The notes below the pieces were generated by a model that had not been told where the DNA came from, did not search any database, and saw only the letters and a program-made list of their open reading frames with translations. Below, piece by piece: positions 51,580 to 60,248 of a DNA stretch of 64,000 nucleotides. The stretch is from Caulobacter sp. (GTDB taxonomy: Bacteria; Pseudomonadota; Alphaproteobacteria; Caulobacterales; Caulobacteraceae), in the NCBI GenBank assembly GCA_016125585.1, contig WGLL01000006.1, forward strand, positions 62,001 through 126,000, in the 5' to 3' direction. Position numbers and translations under genes: made by a program. How positions within the stretch are numbered: the stretch's first letter is position 1; each line of letters begins with the position of its first letter.

Positions 51580-52779
51580 CTACTGGTGATCGAGAAGGCC
51601 AAGGATGCGCTTGGCGATGATGTTGTTCTGGATCTCGGCCGAGCCGCCGTAGATGGTCGTGGCCTTGCCGCCCAGCCAGTTGCGGGTCTGCTCCAGCTCC
51701 TTGTCGCTGAAGCCTTCGCCTTCCCAGCCCAGGCCCTGCAGGCCCATGATCTCGATGGCCAGCTCGGCCCGCTCCTGGCCGACCTTGGAGCCGACGTTCT
51801 TCATGATCGAGGTGGCGGCCGAGGGACCCTGGCCCGACTTGCTCTCGGCCTGGGCCCGCATCAGGGTCAGCATGAAGGCGCGGGCCTCCATCTGATGGCG
51901 GATCAGCCGGGCCCGCAGGTCGGGATCGGCGATGCGGCCCTCGCCGTCGACGCCGATATGGTCCTTGGCCAGCTTGTCGAGCGGCGTGCCGGCGGCGAAC
52001 CGCCCGGCCGAACCGCCGCCGCCGGACAGGCTATTGCGCTCGTGCTGCAGCAGCCGCTTGCCGATGGTCCAGCCGCCGTTCAGGGGGCCGACCAGGTTCT
52101 CCTTGGGCACCTTCACATCGGTCAGGAAGGTCTCGCAGAAGGGCGAATTGCCGCTGATCAGCTTGATCGGCCGCACCTCCACCCCCGGCGTCTTCATGTC
52201 GAACAGCACAAAGGAGATGCCCTCATGCTTGTGCCGGGTGTCGGTGCGGACCAGGCAGAAGCACCAGTCGGCGTATTGCGCGCCGGAGGTCCACACCTTC
52301 TGGCCGTTGACCAGGAAGTGGTCGCCCTTGTCCTCGGCCCGGGTCTGCAGGGCGGCCAGGTCGGACCCGGCGCCGGGCTCGCTGTAGCCCTGGCACCAGC
52401 GGATTTCGCCGCGCACGATGGGCGGGATGTGCCGCTGCTTCTGTTCCTCGCTGCCGTATTCCAGCAGGGTCGGGCCGAACATCATCACCCCCATGCCGCC
52501 GATGGGGTTGCGGGCGCCGATGCGGTTCATTTCCTGCTGCAGCACCCGGGCCTGCGCCGGCGACAGCCCGCCGCCGCCGTATTCCGTCGGCCAGGTCGGC
52601 ACGCCCCAGCCCTTGTCGCCCATCCTCTGCTTCCACAGCAGGGCGTCGCCCTCGACCGGCCCGGTCGCGGCGGCCATGGCCACATCCACCCCGGCCAGTG
52701 AGGGCGGGAAGTTGGCCGCCAGCCAGTCCCTGGCCTCGGCGCGGAAGGCCTCGCTATCGGCGCCGCCAAAATCAGCCAT
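51580..52779 (-). CDS. Acyl-CoA dehydrogenase, larger partner subunit
   Basis: 399 residues from ATG 52779, which has AGGAGG seven bases upstream; the ATG at 52794 lies inside that site. Motifs include QGYSEPGAGSDLAALQTRA for FAD/substrate binding and the C-terminal YGGSAEIQNNIIAKRILGL, the position that usually carries the catalytic acid or its neighbours. Together with the next gene it probably forms a heteromeric FAD-dependent dehydrogenase for a bulky acyl-CoA. Confidence 0.9.
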   Translation of the reverse strand: MADFGGADSEAFRAEARDWLAANFPPSLAGVDVAMAAATGPVEGDALLWKQRMGDKGWGVPTWPTEYGGGGLSPAQARVLQQEMNRIGARNPIGGMGVMMFGPTLLEYGSEEQKQRHIPPIVRGEIRWCQGYSEPGAGSDLAALQTRAEDKGDHFLVNGQKVWTSGAQYADWCFCLVRTDTRHKHEGISFVLFDMKTPGVEVRPIKLISGNSPFCETFLTDVKVPKENLVGPLNGGWTIGKRLLQHERNSLSGGGGSAGRFAAGTPLDKLAKDHIGVDGEGRIADPDLRARLIRHQMEARAFMLTLMRAQAESKSGQGPSAATSIMKNVGSKVGQERAELAIEIMGLQGLGWEGEGFSDKELEQTRNWLGGKATTIYGGSAEIQNNIIAKRILGLLDHQ

Positions 52780-52830
52780 CGGTGTCCTCCTCATCGGTCT
52801 TCGTCATTGCCGGGCGTCGAGGCCCGGCGA

Positions 52831-54417
52831 TCAGATCTGTCGGGCGCGGCCTTCCCAGTAGGGCGCGCGCACCTTGTTTCGCTGGATCTTGCCGGCCTCG
52901 GACCGGGGCAGCTCGGTCACGAAGTCGAGGCTTTTGGGCACCTTGAATCCGGGCAGGGCGGCGCGGGCGAAGGCCAGGATCTCGTCGGCGAGATCCGGTC
53001 CCGGCGCGTGCCCGGGCTTCAGCAGGATCACCGCCTTGACCTGCTCGCCCCATTCGTCGTGCGGCGCGCCGACGGTGGCCGAGTCCGCCACGGCCGGATG
53101 CTTGACCAGCTCGTTGTCGATTTCCTGCGGATAGATGTTCACCCCGCCGGAGATGATGGTCTCGGCGTTACGGCCGGTGAGGAACAGGTAGTCGTCCTCA
53201 TCGAAATAGCCGACGTCGCCCATGGTGAAGAAGTCGTCGACCCGAGAGGCGAGCGTCTTGGCCTCGTCCTTGAAATAGGTGAAAGCCCCGCCCGGCGGCA
53301 GCTGCTGATAGATGGCCCCGGCCTGGCCGTTGGGCAGGTCCGCGCCGTCCTCGCCCAGGATCCGCACCTGCAGCAGGGCCGGGCGCTTGCCGACGCTGCC
53401 CGGCTTTTGCAGCCATTCGTGGGAGTCGATCAGGAAGCCGGCTCCACCCTCGGAGCCAGCGTAGTATTCGGTCAGCACCGGGCCGAACCAGTCGATCATC
53501 CCGCGCTTGACCTCGGGCGGGCAGGGCGCGGCGCCGTGGATGATGAACCGCACATGGTCCACCGGATAGCGGTCGCGCACCGCCTGCGGCAGGGCCAGCA
53601 GCCGCTGGAACATGATCGGCACCAGATGGAAGTGGGTGACCTTGCGCTCATGGATGGTGCGCAGGACATGTTCGGAGTCCCACTTGTCGATTAGGACCAG
53701 GGCCGCTCCGGCGTTCATCGCCGCCCGGACATCGAAGACCAGAGGGGCGGCGTGATAGGCGGGGCCGGCGCACATCTGCACCGAGACGCCCGGTTCATAG
53801 CCGCGCGCCAGATACATCATGTAGGGCGTGACGGCGGGATTGGGTCGAAACACCCCCTTGGGCCGGCCGGTGGTGCCGGAGGTGTACATCATGGTGTTGC
53901 CGAGCGACGGGTCGCCAATGTCATCGCCTGCGTAGGGGGCGATGGCCTCTGCATAGGTCTCGAACCCGCCGATGGGGCCACCCACTGACAGCTTGATCTC
54001 CAGGCCTGGGAGGCCGTTGACGGCCTCGATGGCGGCGGTTACCCGGGCTTCGACGATCACCGCCCGCGCTTCGCAGTCGGCGATCACATAGGCGATCTCG
54101 TCGGCCGTCAGGTGCCAGTTGACCGGGGTCAGCCGCAGCCCACTGCGCAGGGTCGCCGCCAGCACCTCGACAAATTCGGCCCGGTTGGAGCAGACCAGGG
54201 CGACCGCGTCGCCGGCCTGGAGGCCGCGCGCCCGCAGCATCCGCACCAGACGATTGGCGTTGGCGTTGATCGTCGCATAGCTGTGCGTCGTTCCGTCGGG
54301 GTCGATAACCGCCGTGTGATCCGGCTGCAGACCGGCCCAGACCGCCAGGTTCATGCCGCACAGGGAGGCGGCGTCCAGGGTCTGTTCAACTGTTGCGCTC
54401 GCGGCCGTATCGGCCAT
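52831..54417 (-). CDS. AMP-forming acyl-CoA ligase
   Basis: 528 residues, full length for the family. The phosphate-binding YTSGTTGRPKGV, the HGAAPCPPEVK region, YYAGSEGG, the TGRNAETIISGGVNIYP hinge and the C-terminal ELPRSEAGKIQRNKVRA with the catalytic Lys are intact. It activates a carboxylic acid as its CoA thioester in the cytosol and is the first gene of an operon with two acyl-CoA dehydrogenases (51-base gap to the first) and a transporter. A carboxylesterase gene lies just upstream on the same strand. Confidence 0.92.
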   Translation of the reverse strand: MADTAASATVEQTLDAASLCGMNLAVWAGLQPDHTAVIDPDGTTHSYATINANANRLVRMLRARGLQAGDAVALVCSNRAEFVEVLAATLRSGLRLTPVNWHLTADEIAYVIADCEARAVIVEARVTAAIEAVNGLPGLEIKLSVGGPIGGFETYAEAIAPYAGDDIGDPSLGNTMMYTSGTTGRPKGVFRPNPAVTPYMMYLARGYEPGVSVQMCAGPAYHAAPLVFDVRAAMNAGAALVLIDKWDSEHVLRTIHERKVTHFHLVPIMFQRLLALPQAVRDRYPVDHVRFIIHGAAPCPPEVKRGMIDWFGPVLTEYYAGSEGGAGFLIDSHEWLQKPGSVGKRPALLQVRILGEDGADLPNGQAGAIYQQLPPGGAFTYFKDEAKTLASRVDDFFTMGDVGYFDEDDYLFLTGRNAETIISGGVNIYPQEIDNELVKHPAVADSATVGAPHDEWGEQVKAVILLKPGHAPGPDLADEILAFARAALPGFKVPKSLDFVTELPRSEAGKIQRNKVRAPYWEGRARQI

Positions 54418-54540
54418 GTTCCGTCCCCCTGCCGCGAGTTGGCCCCGCCGTTCGATCTCTCCGGCGATCTAGCGCCGCCAGGCCGCCAGCGTCCCGGCTC
54501 AGAAACAAGAGTATGTCCTGTTCGCCTGACGGGGAAGACG

Positions 54541-56202
54541 TCAGGGCGCGGTTTCGTCAGGACAGGATGTCAGGGGCGGCGCTGCCGGCCCGAGATTGAT
54601 GAACCATTGCTGGCCGTGGCAGCGGCGTCGCCGCGAGACGGCTTCCTGCAGTTCGAACATGCCAGGTTCCGGGTCTGTCAGGGCGGCAGGCGTCGCGCCA
54701 AATCGCATATAGGCCTGGGTCTGGCCGTAGGCGGGCCAGTCCGGCCCTCCGGCGTCGCCGGGCGCGCCGGCCGAGGCGAACCGGACCCAGTAGGCGATCA
54801 TCCGGTCGGCCAGAGCCTGGTCGCCGTCCCCCACGGGCGCCGGCCAGTTGGGTGGAAGGGCGGCCCCGTCGCCGGTCCGGCCGAAGACAAACGGCAGTTC
54901 GCTGGCGTGGAAGGCGCACAGGTCGCGCGCCCGGGCGGCGGGGTAGCAGTGGTCGAAGATGTAGAGATAGGCGGGCAGGCCGGCGGCGGTCTGCTGGCGG
55001 ACCATCCGCTCGCTGGCCCAGCCGTAGATCGCGTCGCGCGTCGCCGTCAGCAGGCTGGCCTCCATGTCGGTCGGCGGATAGAGGCGCAGAAAGTCCGGGG
55101 CCAGATCGCCGTAGGTCCGGGCGGCGCCGTCGCGGTAGAGCGCTTCGGTCTCCGGGGGCTTCGGGGCCAGCAGGCGCTGCGAGCGGGTCTCGCCGCTGTT
55201 GAAGCCGATCAACACGGGGACGCGGGCCTGCCGGCCCTGGTCGAACACCTCCACGACCTGATCGGGCAGGACCACGCCGTCGATGGTCCCCTGGGAGACG
55301 AAGCGGGTCCGGGCCGCCGCCTCGATCAGGGCCTCAGGGCCGAGGGCGCGCAAGGCGGCGAGGTCGGCGGCGCCGAGGCTGGCGGCCAGGGCGGCGCCGG
55401 TGGCCTCGGCCGGGGGCAGGCCGAACACCGGCTCCCGCAGGCGGGGGACGGCGCGGATGTTGGGACTTTCGACAATGGCCCTGGCGAACAGGCCGCGGGC
55501 GTCCGGACTGGAGAGCAGGTATGTGATGCTGAGGGCGCCGGCGGATTCGCCCATCACCGTGACCCTGGCCGGGTCGCCCCCGAAGGCGGCGATGTTGTCC
55601 CGCACCCATTGCAGGGCGGCGATCTGGTCGAGCAGACCGTAGTTGCCAGAGATTCCACGCGGGGATTCGGCGCTGAGGGCCGGGTGGGCGAGCCAGCCGA
55701 AGACGCCAAGCCGGTAGTTGATCGAGACGAAGACCACGCCGCGTCTGGCGAATTCGCCGCCGTCGTACATCGGGCTGGCGGCGCTGCCGTAGGTCAGCGA
55801 GCCGCCGTGGATCCAGACAATCACCGGAGCGCCGGCGGCCCCGGGCGGGGTCCAGACATTGAGGGTCAGGCAGTCCTCGCTGAGGGCCGGCAGGGGTTCG
55901 AAATACACGCTGGCCGCGGGGTAGGCCGGCTGCTGGCAGGCGGGACCGAAGGCTGCCGCGTCCCGCGGACCGCTCCAGGCCGCTGGCGGCTCGGGCTGGC
56001 GCCAGCGCCGCTCGCCCACCGGCGGCAGGGCGTAGGGCAGGCCCCGGAAGACTCGCAGGCCCCCTTCGATGGCGCCGACCGCCTGGCCCTGCCGGGTCTG
56101 AACCGTCGGCCGATCCGCCGGCGCCGCGAGCGCCGGACCGGCGAGCAGCAGGACGAACAGGGCGAAGAAGGTCGACAGGCGTCGCGTTCCGGAGCGCGGC
56201 AT
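54541..56202 (-). CDS. Exported type B carboxylesterase (para-nitrobenzyl esterase family)
   Basis: 553 residues with a signal peptide (STFFALFVLLLAGPALA). The oxyanion HGG at 132-134, the SEDCLTLNVW block at 108-117, and the nucleophile Ser220 in GESAG are present, with the catalytic His in LCAFHASELPFVFG. Hydrolysis of a carboxylic ester in the periplasm is expected. It could supply an acid to the acyl-CoA ligase encoded 123 bases downstream in the same direction. GGGAGG precedes the ATG by eight bases. Divergent from the M28-like gene. Confidence 0.9.
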   Translation of the reverse strand: MPRSGTRRLSTFFALFVLLLAGPALAAPADRPTVQTRQGQAVGAIEGGLRVFRGLPYALPPVGERRWRQPEPPAAWSGPRDAAAFGPACQQPAYPAASVYFEPLPALSEDCLTLNVWTPPGAAGAPVIVWIHGGSLTYGSAASPMYDGGEFARRGVVFVSINYRLGVFGWLAHPALSAESPRGISGNYGLLDQIAALQWVRDNIAAFGGDPARVTVMGESAGALSITYLLSSPDARGLFARAIVESPNIRAVPRLREPVFGLPPAEATGAALAASLGAADLAALRALGPEALIEAAARTRFVSQGTIDGVVLPDQVVEVFDQGRQARVPVLIGFNSGETRSQRLLAPKPPETEALYRDGAARTYGDLAPDFLRLYPPTDMEASLLTATRDAIYGWASERMVRQQTAAGLPAYLYIFDHCYPAARARDLCAFHASELPFVFGRTGDGAALPPNWPAPVGDGDQALADRMIAYWVRFASAGAPGDAGGPDWPAYGQTQAYMRFGATPAALTDPEPGMFELQEAVSRRRRCHGQQWFINLGPAAPPLTSCPDETAP

Positions 56203-56345
56203 GGTTTGGTCCTCCCGGTCGGCGATCCTTGCGATCGTCCGGCGCGGCTTCTACACTCATTCACTCGAGCAAGAAGATCAATCGCCCGCCCGGATCGCCT
56301 GCCTGGCCGACCGGCGACGGGCCGGGGCGGGACGGAGATGACAGC

Positions 56346-57650
56346 ATGGGCCAGCCGACGCGACGGGGTGTTCTGGCGGGCGCCACGGCGGCGCCGCTGA
56401 TGGCGGCCGGCGCCGCCGCGGCGGTCGAGGGAAAAGGGCCGGTGGTGGAGGCGGTCGCCGCCGACCTGGCCGCCTATATCGGCTTTGGCGTCAAGGCGTC
56501 CGGCGGCGAGGGGGACGCGGCCAGCGGACGCTGGCTGGCCGCGGAACTGGCGGCGGCCGGGTTCGCCGTTGAACAGTCGGCGCTGTCGGTTCCATGGTTC
56601 AGGCCCGGGACCTGCGAAATCACGGCGGGCGGGAGCCGGGCAAGCCTGTGGCCGCAACCGATCGTCCGGCCAACCCCCGAGGCGGGGGTGAGCGGTCCGC
56701 TGGTCCGCATCGACGCCTCTGGCCGCGCCGACGCGCCGCTGGCCGGGGCCATCGCCCTCGTCGACCTGCCCTACGGCCGCTGGTCCTCGACCCTGAGCAA
56801 GGCGATTCGTGGACCCGTCGAGGCCGCCTTCACGGGCGGCGCCCTGGCCGCGGTGATCGTCACCCATGGGCCGACCGGCAAGGTCATCGCCCTCAACGCC
56901 GACGGCCGGGCGCCGATGTTCGCCGGTCCCGTGGGTCTGCTGGCCCCAGCCGAGGCGGGTCCCTTCCTGGCCGCCGCCCAGCGCCGCGAGACGGCTACGG
57001 TCACCCTGAGCGGCGAGGGCGGACGGCGGGAGGCCTTCAACGTCGTCGGCCGTCTGGATCGCGGCAAGGACCGCTGGCTGGTGGTCTCCACGCCGAGGTC
57101 GGGCTGGTTCGGCTGCGCCGGGGAGCGGGGCGGCGGCATCGCGGCCTTGCTGGACCTGGCCCGCTGGGCGCCTGGGGCCTTCCCCGACCACAACCTCGCC
57201 TTTCTCAGCAACAGCGGCCATGAATACGAGAACCTGGGGGCCGAGGAGGCGCTGAAGGCGGCGGCGCCCAGGCCGGCGCAGACCACCTTCTGGCTGCATC
57301 TGGGGGCCAATCTGGCGGCCCGCGACTGGCATGAGGGGCTGGCCGGGCTGTGGCCGCTGCCGGGGACGGACTCCCAGCGCTATCTGGTGGTCAGCCCGCC
57401 GCTGGTGCCGGCCGCGCGGCGGCTGTTCAGCGGCCTGGCCGGGCTGGAGGCGGCCTATCCGAGCGACAAGCTGTCGGCGGGCGAACTGACCGCCATCCTC
57501 GCCGCCGGCTATCCGTCGGTGGCCGGGGTGTTCGGGGTGCATCGCTTCCACCATGTCGTCGACGATGACGCCCGCTGCGTCGACGCCGCCGCCGTCGCCG
57601 CGACCATCGGCGCCTTCCGCCGGCTGATGATCGAGGGCGCCAGGGGCTGA
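56346..57650 (+). CDS. Exported M28-like peptidase with altered metal site
   Basis: 434 residues. RRGVLAGATAAPLMAAGAAAA is a Tat-type signal peptide. The layout is that of M28 aminopeptidases with a PA-like insertion: an N-terminal SGRWLAAELAAAGFAVE, a middle beta-rich domain with GPVEAAFTGGALAAVI, then WLVVSTPRSGWFGCAGERGG, where active enzymes have a His-x-Asp, SNSGHEYENLG for the usual Glu pair, and a late HRFHHVVDD for the last His. The first metal-binding His/Asp are missing (TPRSGW), so peptidase activity is doubtful. Start at ATG 56346 with GGAG upstream. Confidence 0.75.
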   Translation: MGQPTRRGVLAGATAAPLMAAGAAAAVEGKGPVVEAVAADLAAYIGFGVKASGGEGDAASGRWLAAELAAAGFAVEQSALSVPWFRPGTCEITAGGSRASLWPQPIVRPTPEAGVSGPLVRIDASGRADAPLAGAIALVDLPYGRWSSTLSKAIRGPVEAAFTGGALAAVIVTHGPTGKVIALNADGRAPMFAGPVGLLAPAEAGPFLAAAQRRETATVTLSGEGGRREAFNVVGRLDRGKDRWLVVSTPRSGWFGCAGERGGGIAALLDLARWAPGAFPDHNLAFLSNSGHEYENLGAEEALKAAAPRPAQTTFWLHLGANLAARDWHEGLAGLWPLPGTDSQRYLVVSPPLVPAARRLFSGLAGLEAAYPSDKLSAGELTAILAAGYPSVAGVFGVHRFHHVVDDDARCVDAAAVAATIGAFRRLMIEGARG

Positions 57651-57846
57651 CACCCGCGCCGCCGGTCGGCTGCCTTCCTTTATATTCACGCTCATGAGAG
57701 TGAGTATTGACCGCCGCCCCGGCTCCGGGTCATGGTGGCCGCAACACCGACGCCAATGATCGGTGTTCGAAACGGGGAGTCGCCAGGATGGGAAGTGACA
57801 GCGTCACGCGCGCGGGCGCGTTCGCCGCCGGACGCCGGACAGGCGC

Positions 57847-59202
57847 ATGACCGAACAGATCGTCTTCCCCGCCGCGCCCCCGGTGCCCGGACCGGCCGCC
57901 AGACCCACGCCGCACGCCTGGTTTGTCCTGGGCATGCTGTGCTTCGTCTATGTCCTCAACTTCCTGGACCGTCAGCTGCTGTCGATCCTGGCCAAACCGA
58001 TCCAGGACAGCCTGCACGTCACCGACGGCCAGCTGGGCCTGATCGGCGGGCTGTATTTCGCGCTGTTCTACTGCCTGATCTCGATCCCGGTCGGCTGGCT
58101 GGCCGACCGCACCAACCGGGTCAAGGTGCTCGCTGTCGCCTGCGCCATCTGGAGCGTGGCGACCATGGGCTGCGGCCTCTCGGCGACCTACGGCCAGCTG
58201 GTCGTCTCGCGGATGGCGGTCGGGGTTGGCGAGGCGGGCGGCGTGCCGCCGTCCTACGCCATCATTTCAGACTATTTCCCCAGCGGCCGGCGCGGCGCGG
58301 CCCTGGCGCTGTTCAACCTGGGACCGCCAATCGGGGCGGCGCTAGGGGTGGCGTTCGGCGCCGCAATCGCCGCAGCCTACAGCTGGCGGCTGGCCTTCCT
58401 CGTGCTGGGCGGGGCCGGGGTGCTGGCGGCCATCGCGGTGTTCTTCCTGGTCCGCGAGCCGCGGCGGGGCGGTCTCGACCGGCCGGCGGCGGCGGCCGAG
58501 CCGATGATCGCCCGCGACGCCGCCGGCTTCATGGCGACGGTGCGGATGTTCTTCTCCCGCCCGATCCTGCTGCTGGCGGCGGTGGCCAGCGGCGTCACCC
58601 AGATCGTCACCTATGGCGCCGGCAACTTCACCACCCTGTTCCTGATGCGAGAAAAGGCGATGACCCTGCAGGACGTCTCCCTCTACTACGCCCTGGTGGT
58701 GGCGTTCGGCATGGGCGGCGGCATCTTCGTCTCCGGCCGGTTGCTGGACCGGTTCACCCGGCGCTCGCGCCAGGCCTACGCCCTGTTGCCGGCCCTCTCG
58801 CTGGCCCTGGCCGTGCTGCCCTTCGCCGGCTTCATCTGGGCGCCGACCTGGCCGCTGGCCCTGATCTTCCTGTTCGGCCCGACCTTCCTCAACTCCTTCT
58901 ACCTGACCTCGGCGGTGGCGCTGGTCCAGGAGGATGTGTCGCCGGGCCAGCGGGTGATGTCCGGCGCCCTGCTGCTGCTGGTCATGAACCTGATGGGGAT
59001 GGGCATCGGCCCGACCTTTGTCGGCATGGTCAGCGACGCGCTTCACGCCGCCCATCCGCAAAACTCCCTGCAGCTGGCCTACTGCTTCCTGATCCCGGTC
59101 TACGGACTGGCCATCGGCCTGTTCCTTGGGCTGGCCCGCCTGCTGCGACGGGAAGATCTGGCCGCCCGCCTCCGGTCGGCGGAGGGCGCGGGGGATCACT
59201 GA
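57847..59202 (+). CDS. MFS transporter, Spinster-like
   Basis: 451 residues, about 12 hydrophobic segments. FVYVLNFLDRQLLSILAKPIQ in segment 1 and GWLADRTNRVKVLAV in the first loop match the Spinster-type MFS group common in sphingomonads and Caulobacterales. Substrate unknown. It overlaps the convergent TetR gene by seven bases; the TetR protein may control it or the gene may be an independent unit. Confidence 0.88.
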   Translation: MTEQIVFPAAPPVPGPAARPTPHAWFVLGMLCFVYVLNFLDRQLLSILAKPIQDSLHVTDGQLGLIGGLYFALFYCLISIPVGWLADRTNRVKVLAVACAIWSVATMGCGLSATYGQLVVSRMAVGVGEAGGVPPSYAIISDYFPSGRRGAALALFNLGPPIGAALGVAFGAAIAAAYSWRLAFLVLGGAGVLAAIAVFFLVREPRRGGLDRPAAAAEPMIARDAAGFMATVRMFFSRPILLLAAVASGVTQIVTYGAGNFTTLFLMREKAMTLQDVSLYYALVVAFGMGGGIFVSGRLLDRFTRRSRQAYALLPALSLALAVLPFAGFIWAPTWPLALIFLFGPTFLNSFYLTSAVALVQEDVSPGQRVMSGALLLLVMNLMGMGIGPTFVGMVSDALHAAHPQNSLQLAYCFLIPVYGLAIGLFLGLARLLRREDLAARLRSAEGAGDH

Positions 59203-59888
59203 TCCTTGGCGGACCTGCGGCTCTCAAGCGTGTGGAAACCGACGGCCATGAACCTGGCCATTCGCGCCTTCACGGCCATGAAGTCGTCCGAGTGGCACAG
59301 CCCCCCCGACAGTCGGTCGATCCGGCCGGTCCGGGCCAGGGTGTTCATCAGGGCCCCGGTGACGAAGTGATAGCCCCAGCAGATGTCTTCCTCGGCGGTG
59401 TCGGGCAGGGCGCGCTTGAGAATGGAGACCAGCTTGAGAACCACCGGGTCGAAGTGAACATCCATCAGGGCCGCGCCCTCCGGCGTGTTGCTGACCCGGG
59501 CGCAGAAGGCGGCGTAGTTCATCCAGGGTTCGCCGCCCTGGATGTAGAGGTCCAGGTCGGTGTCGAGGAAGGCGTGCAGGGCGCCCTCGACGGTCGGGTT
59601 GTCGCCGGCCTCGGCGGCGTAGCGGTCCAGGGCGTCCATCCGGCGGCCGCTGGTGACGCTGGCCCGGCGGGCGAACACCGCCTCGAACAGGGCCGCCTTG
59701 TCCGCGAAATAGTAGTGCAGCAGGGTGGTGTGGACGCCCACCAGTTGGGCGACGTTGCGCAGGGTGACCCCGTGCAGGCCCTGGCGGGAGAACAGGTACT
59801 CGGCGGCGTCCAGAATCTGCTCAAGGGTTTCGGCGCGCTGCTCGGCCTTGGTGCGGCGAACCCGCTTTGGCTTTGAACCGTCTGCCAT
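59196..59888 (-). CDS. TetR family transcriptional regulator
   Basis: 230 residues. The DNA-binding domain spans about residues 15-65 (RNVAQLVGVHTTLLHYYFADK), followed by a helical ligand domain. A GAGGGG sequence lies near -5 of the ATG at 59888. It converges on the Spinster-type transporter gene. The upstream DNA contains a decayed acyl-CoA ligase end, so a former operon partner may have been lost. Confidence 0.9.
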   Translation of the reverse strand: MADGSKPKRVRRTKAEQRAETLEQILDAAEYLFSRQGLHGVTLRNVAQLVGVHTTLLHYYFADKAALFEAVFARRASVTSGRRMDALDRYAAEAGDNPTVEGALHAFLDTDLDLYIQGGEPWMNYAAFCARVSNTPEGAALMDVHFDPVVLKLVSILKRALPDTAEEDICWGYHFVTGALMNTLARTGRIDRLSGGLCHSDDFMAVKARMARFMAVGFHTLESRRSAKDQ

Positions 59889-59949
59889 CCATTCAACCCC
59901 TCATGCGGTCCGGGACCCCTGGACCGGCCGGCGCGGTTACGCTCCTGAC

Positions 59950-60205
59950 GTCCTCCGACCATGCTTTCGCGCCCGTAGTCGGCAGGCAGCAGGGTCTTGT
60001 CAATCTTTCCGGTCGCGTTCAGCGGCTAGGCGTGGACCCGGACAATCGGGCCCGGCAGCCACCTGTCGGCGACCTTGCCGCGGAGGGCGCCGATCAGCGT
60101 CTCGCCGCCGGTTGCGTCAAGATGGTCAGGCGCGCCCGGCCGGATCGTCGTCACCCCGACGGCGACGGTGAGCTTTTCGTCCGGCTTCAGCCGTGGGGCG
60201 CGGCG
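59950..60205 (-). pseudogene. Remnant of an AMP-forming acyl-CoA ligase C-terminus
   Basis: Read on the minus strand in one frame, this stretch gives GALRGKVADRWLPGPIVRVHA, a stop codon (60026-60028), then PLNATGKIDKTLLPADY in the same frame. That is the C-terminal lobe of medium-chain acyl-CoA ligases, including the TGKI segment with the catalytic Lys, interrupted by one in-frame stop. Nothing of the large N-terminal domain remains; the PhoD gene occupies the DNA upstream. The boundaries are approximate. Confidence 0.7.
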
Positions 60206-60248
60206 TCCCGGGCGCCGGGATGACGCCGTCGCTTCGACCGCCTGACGA

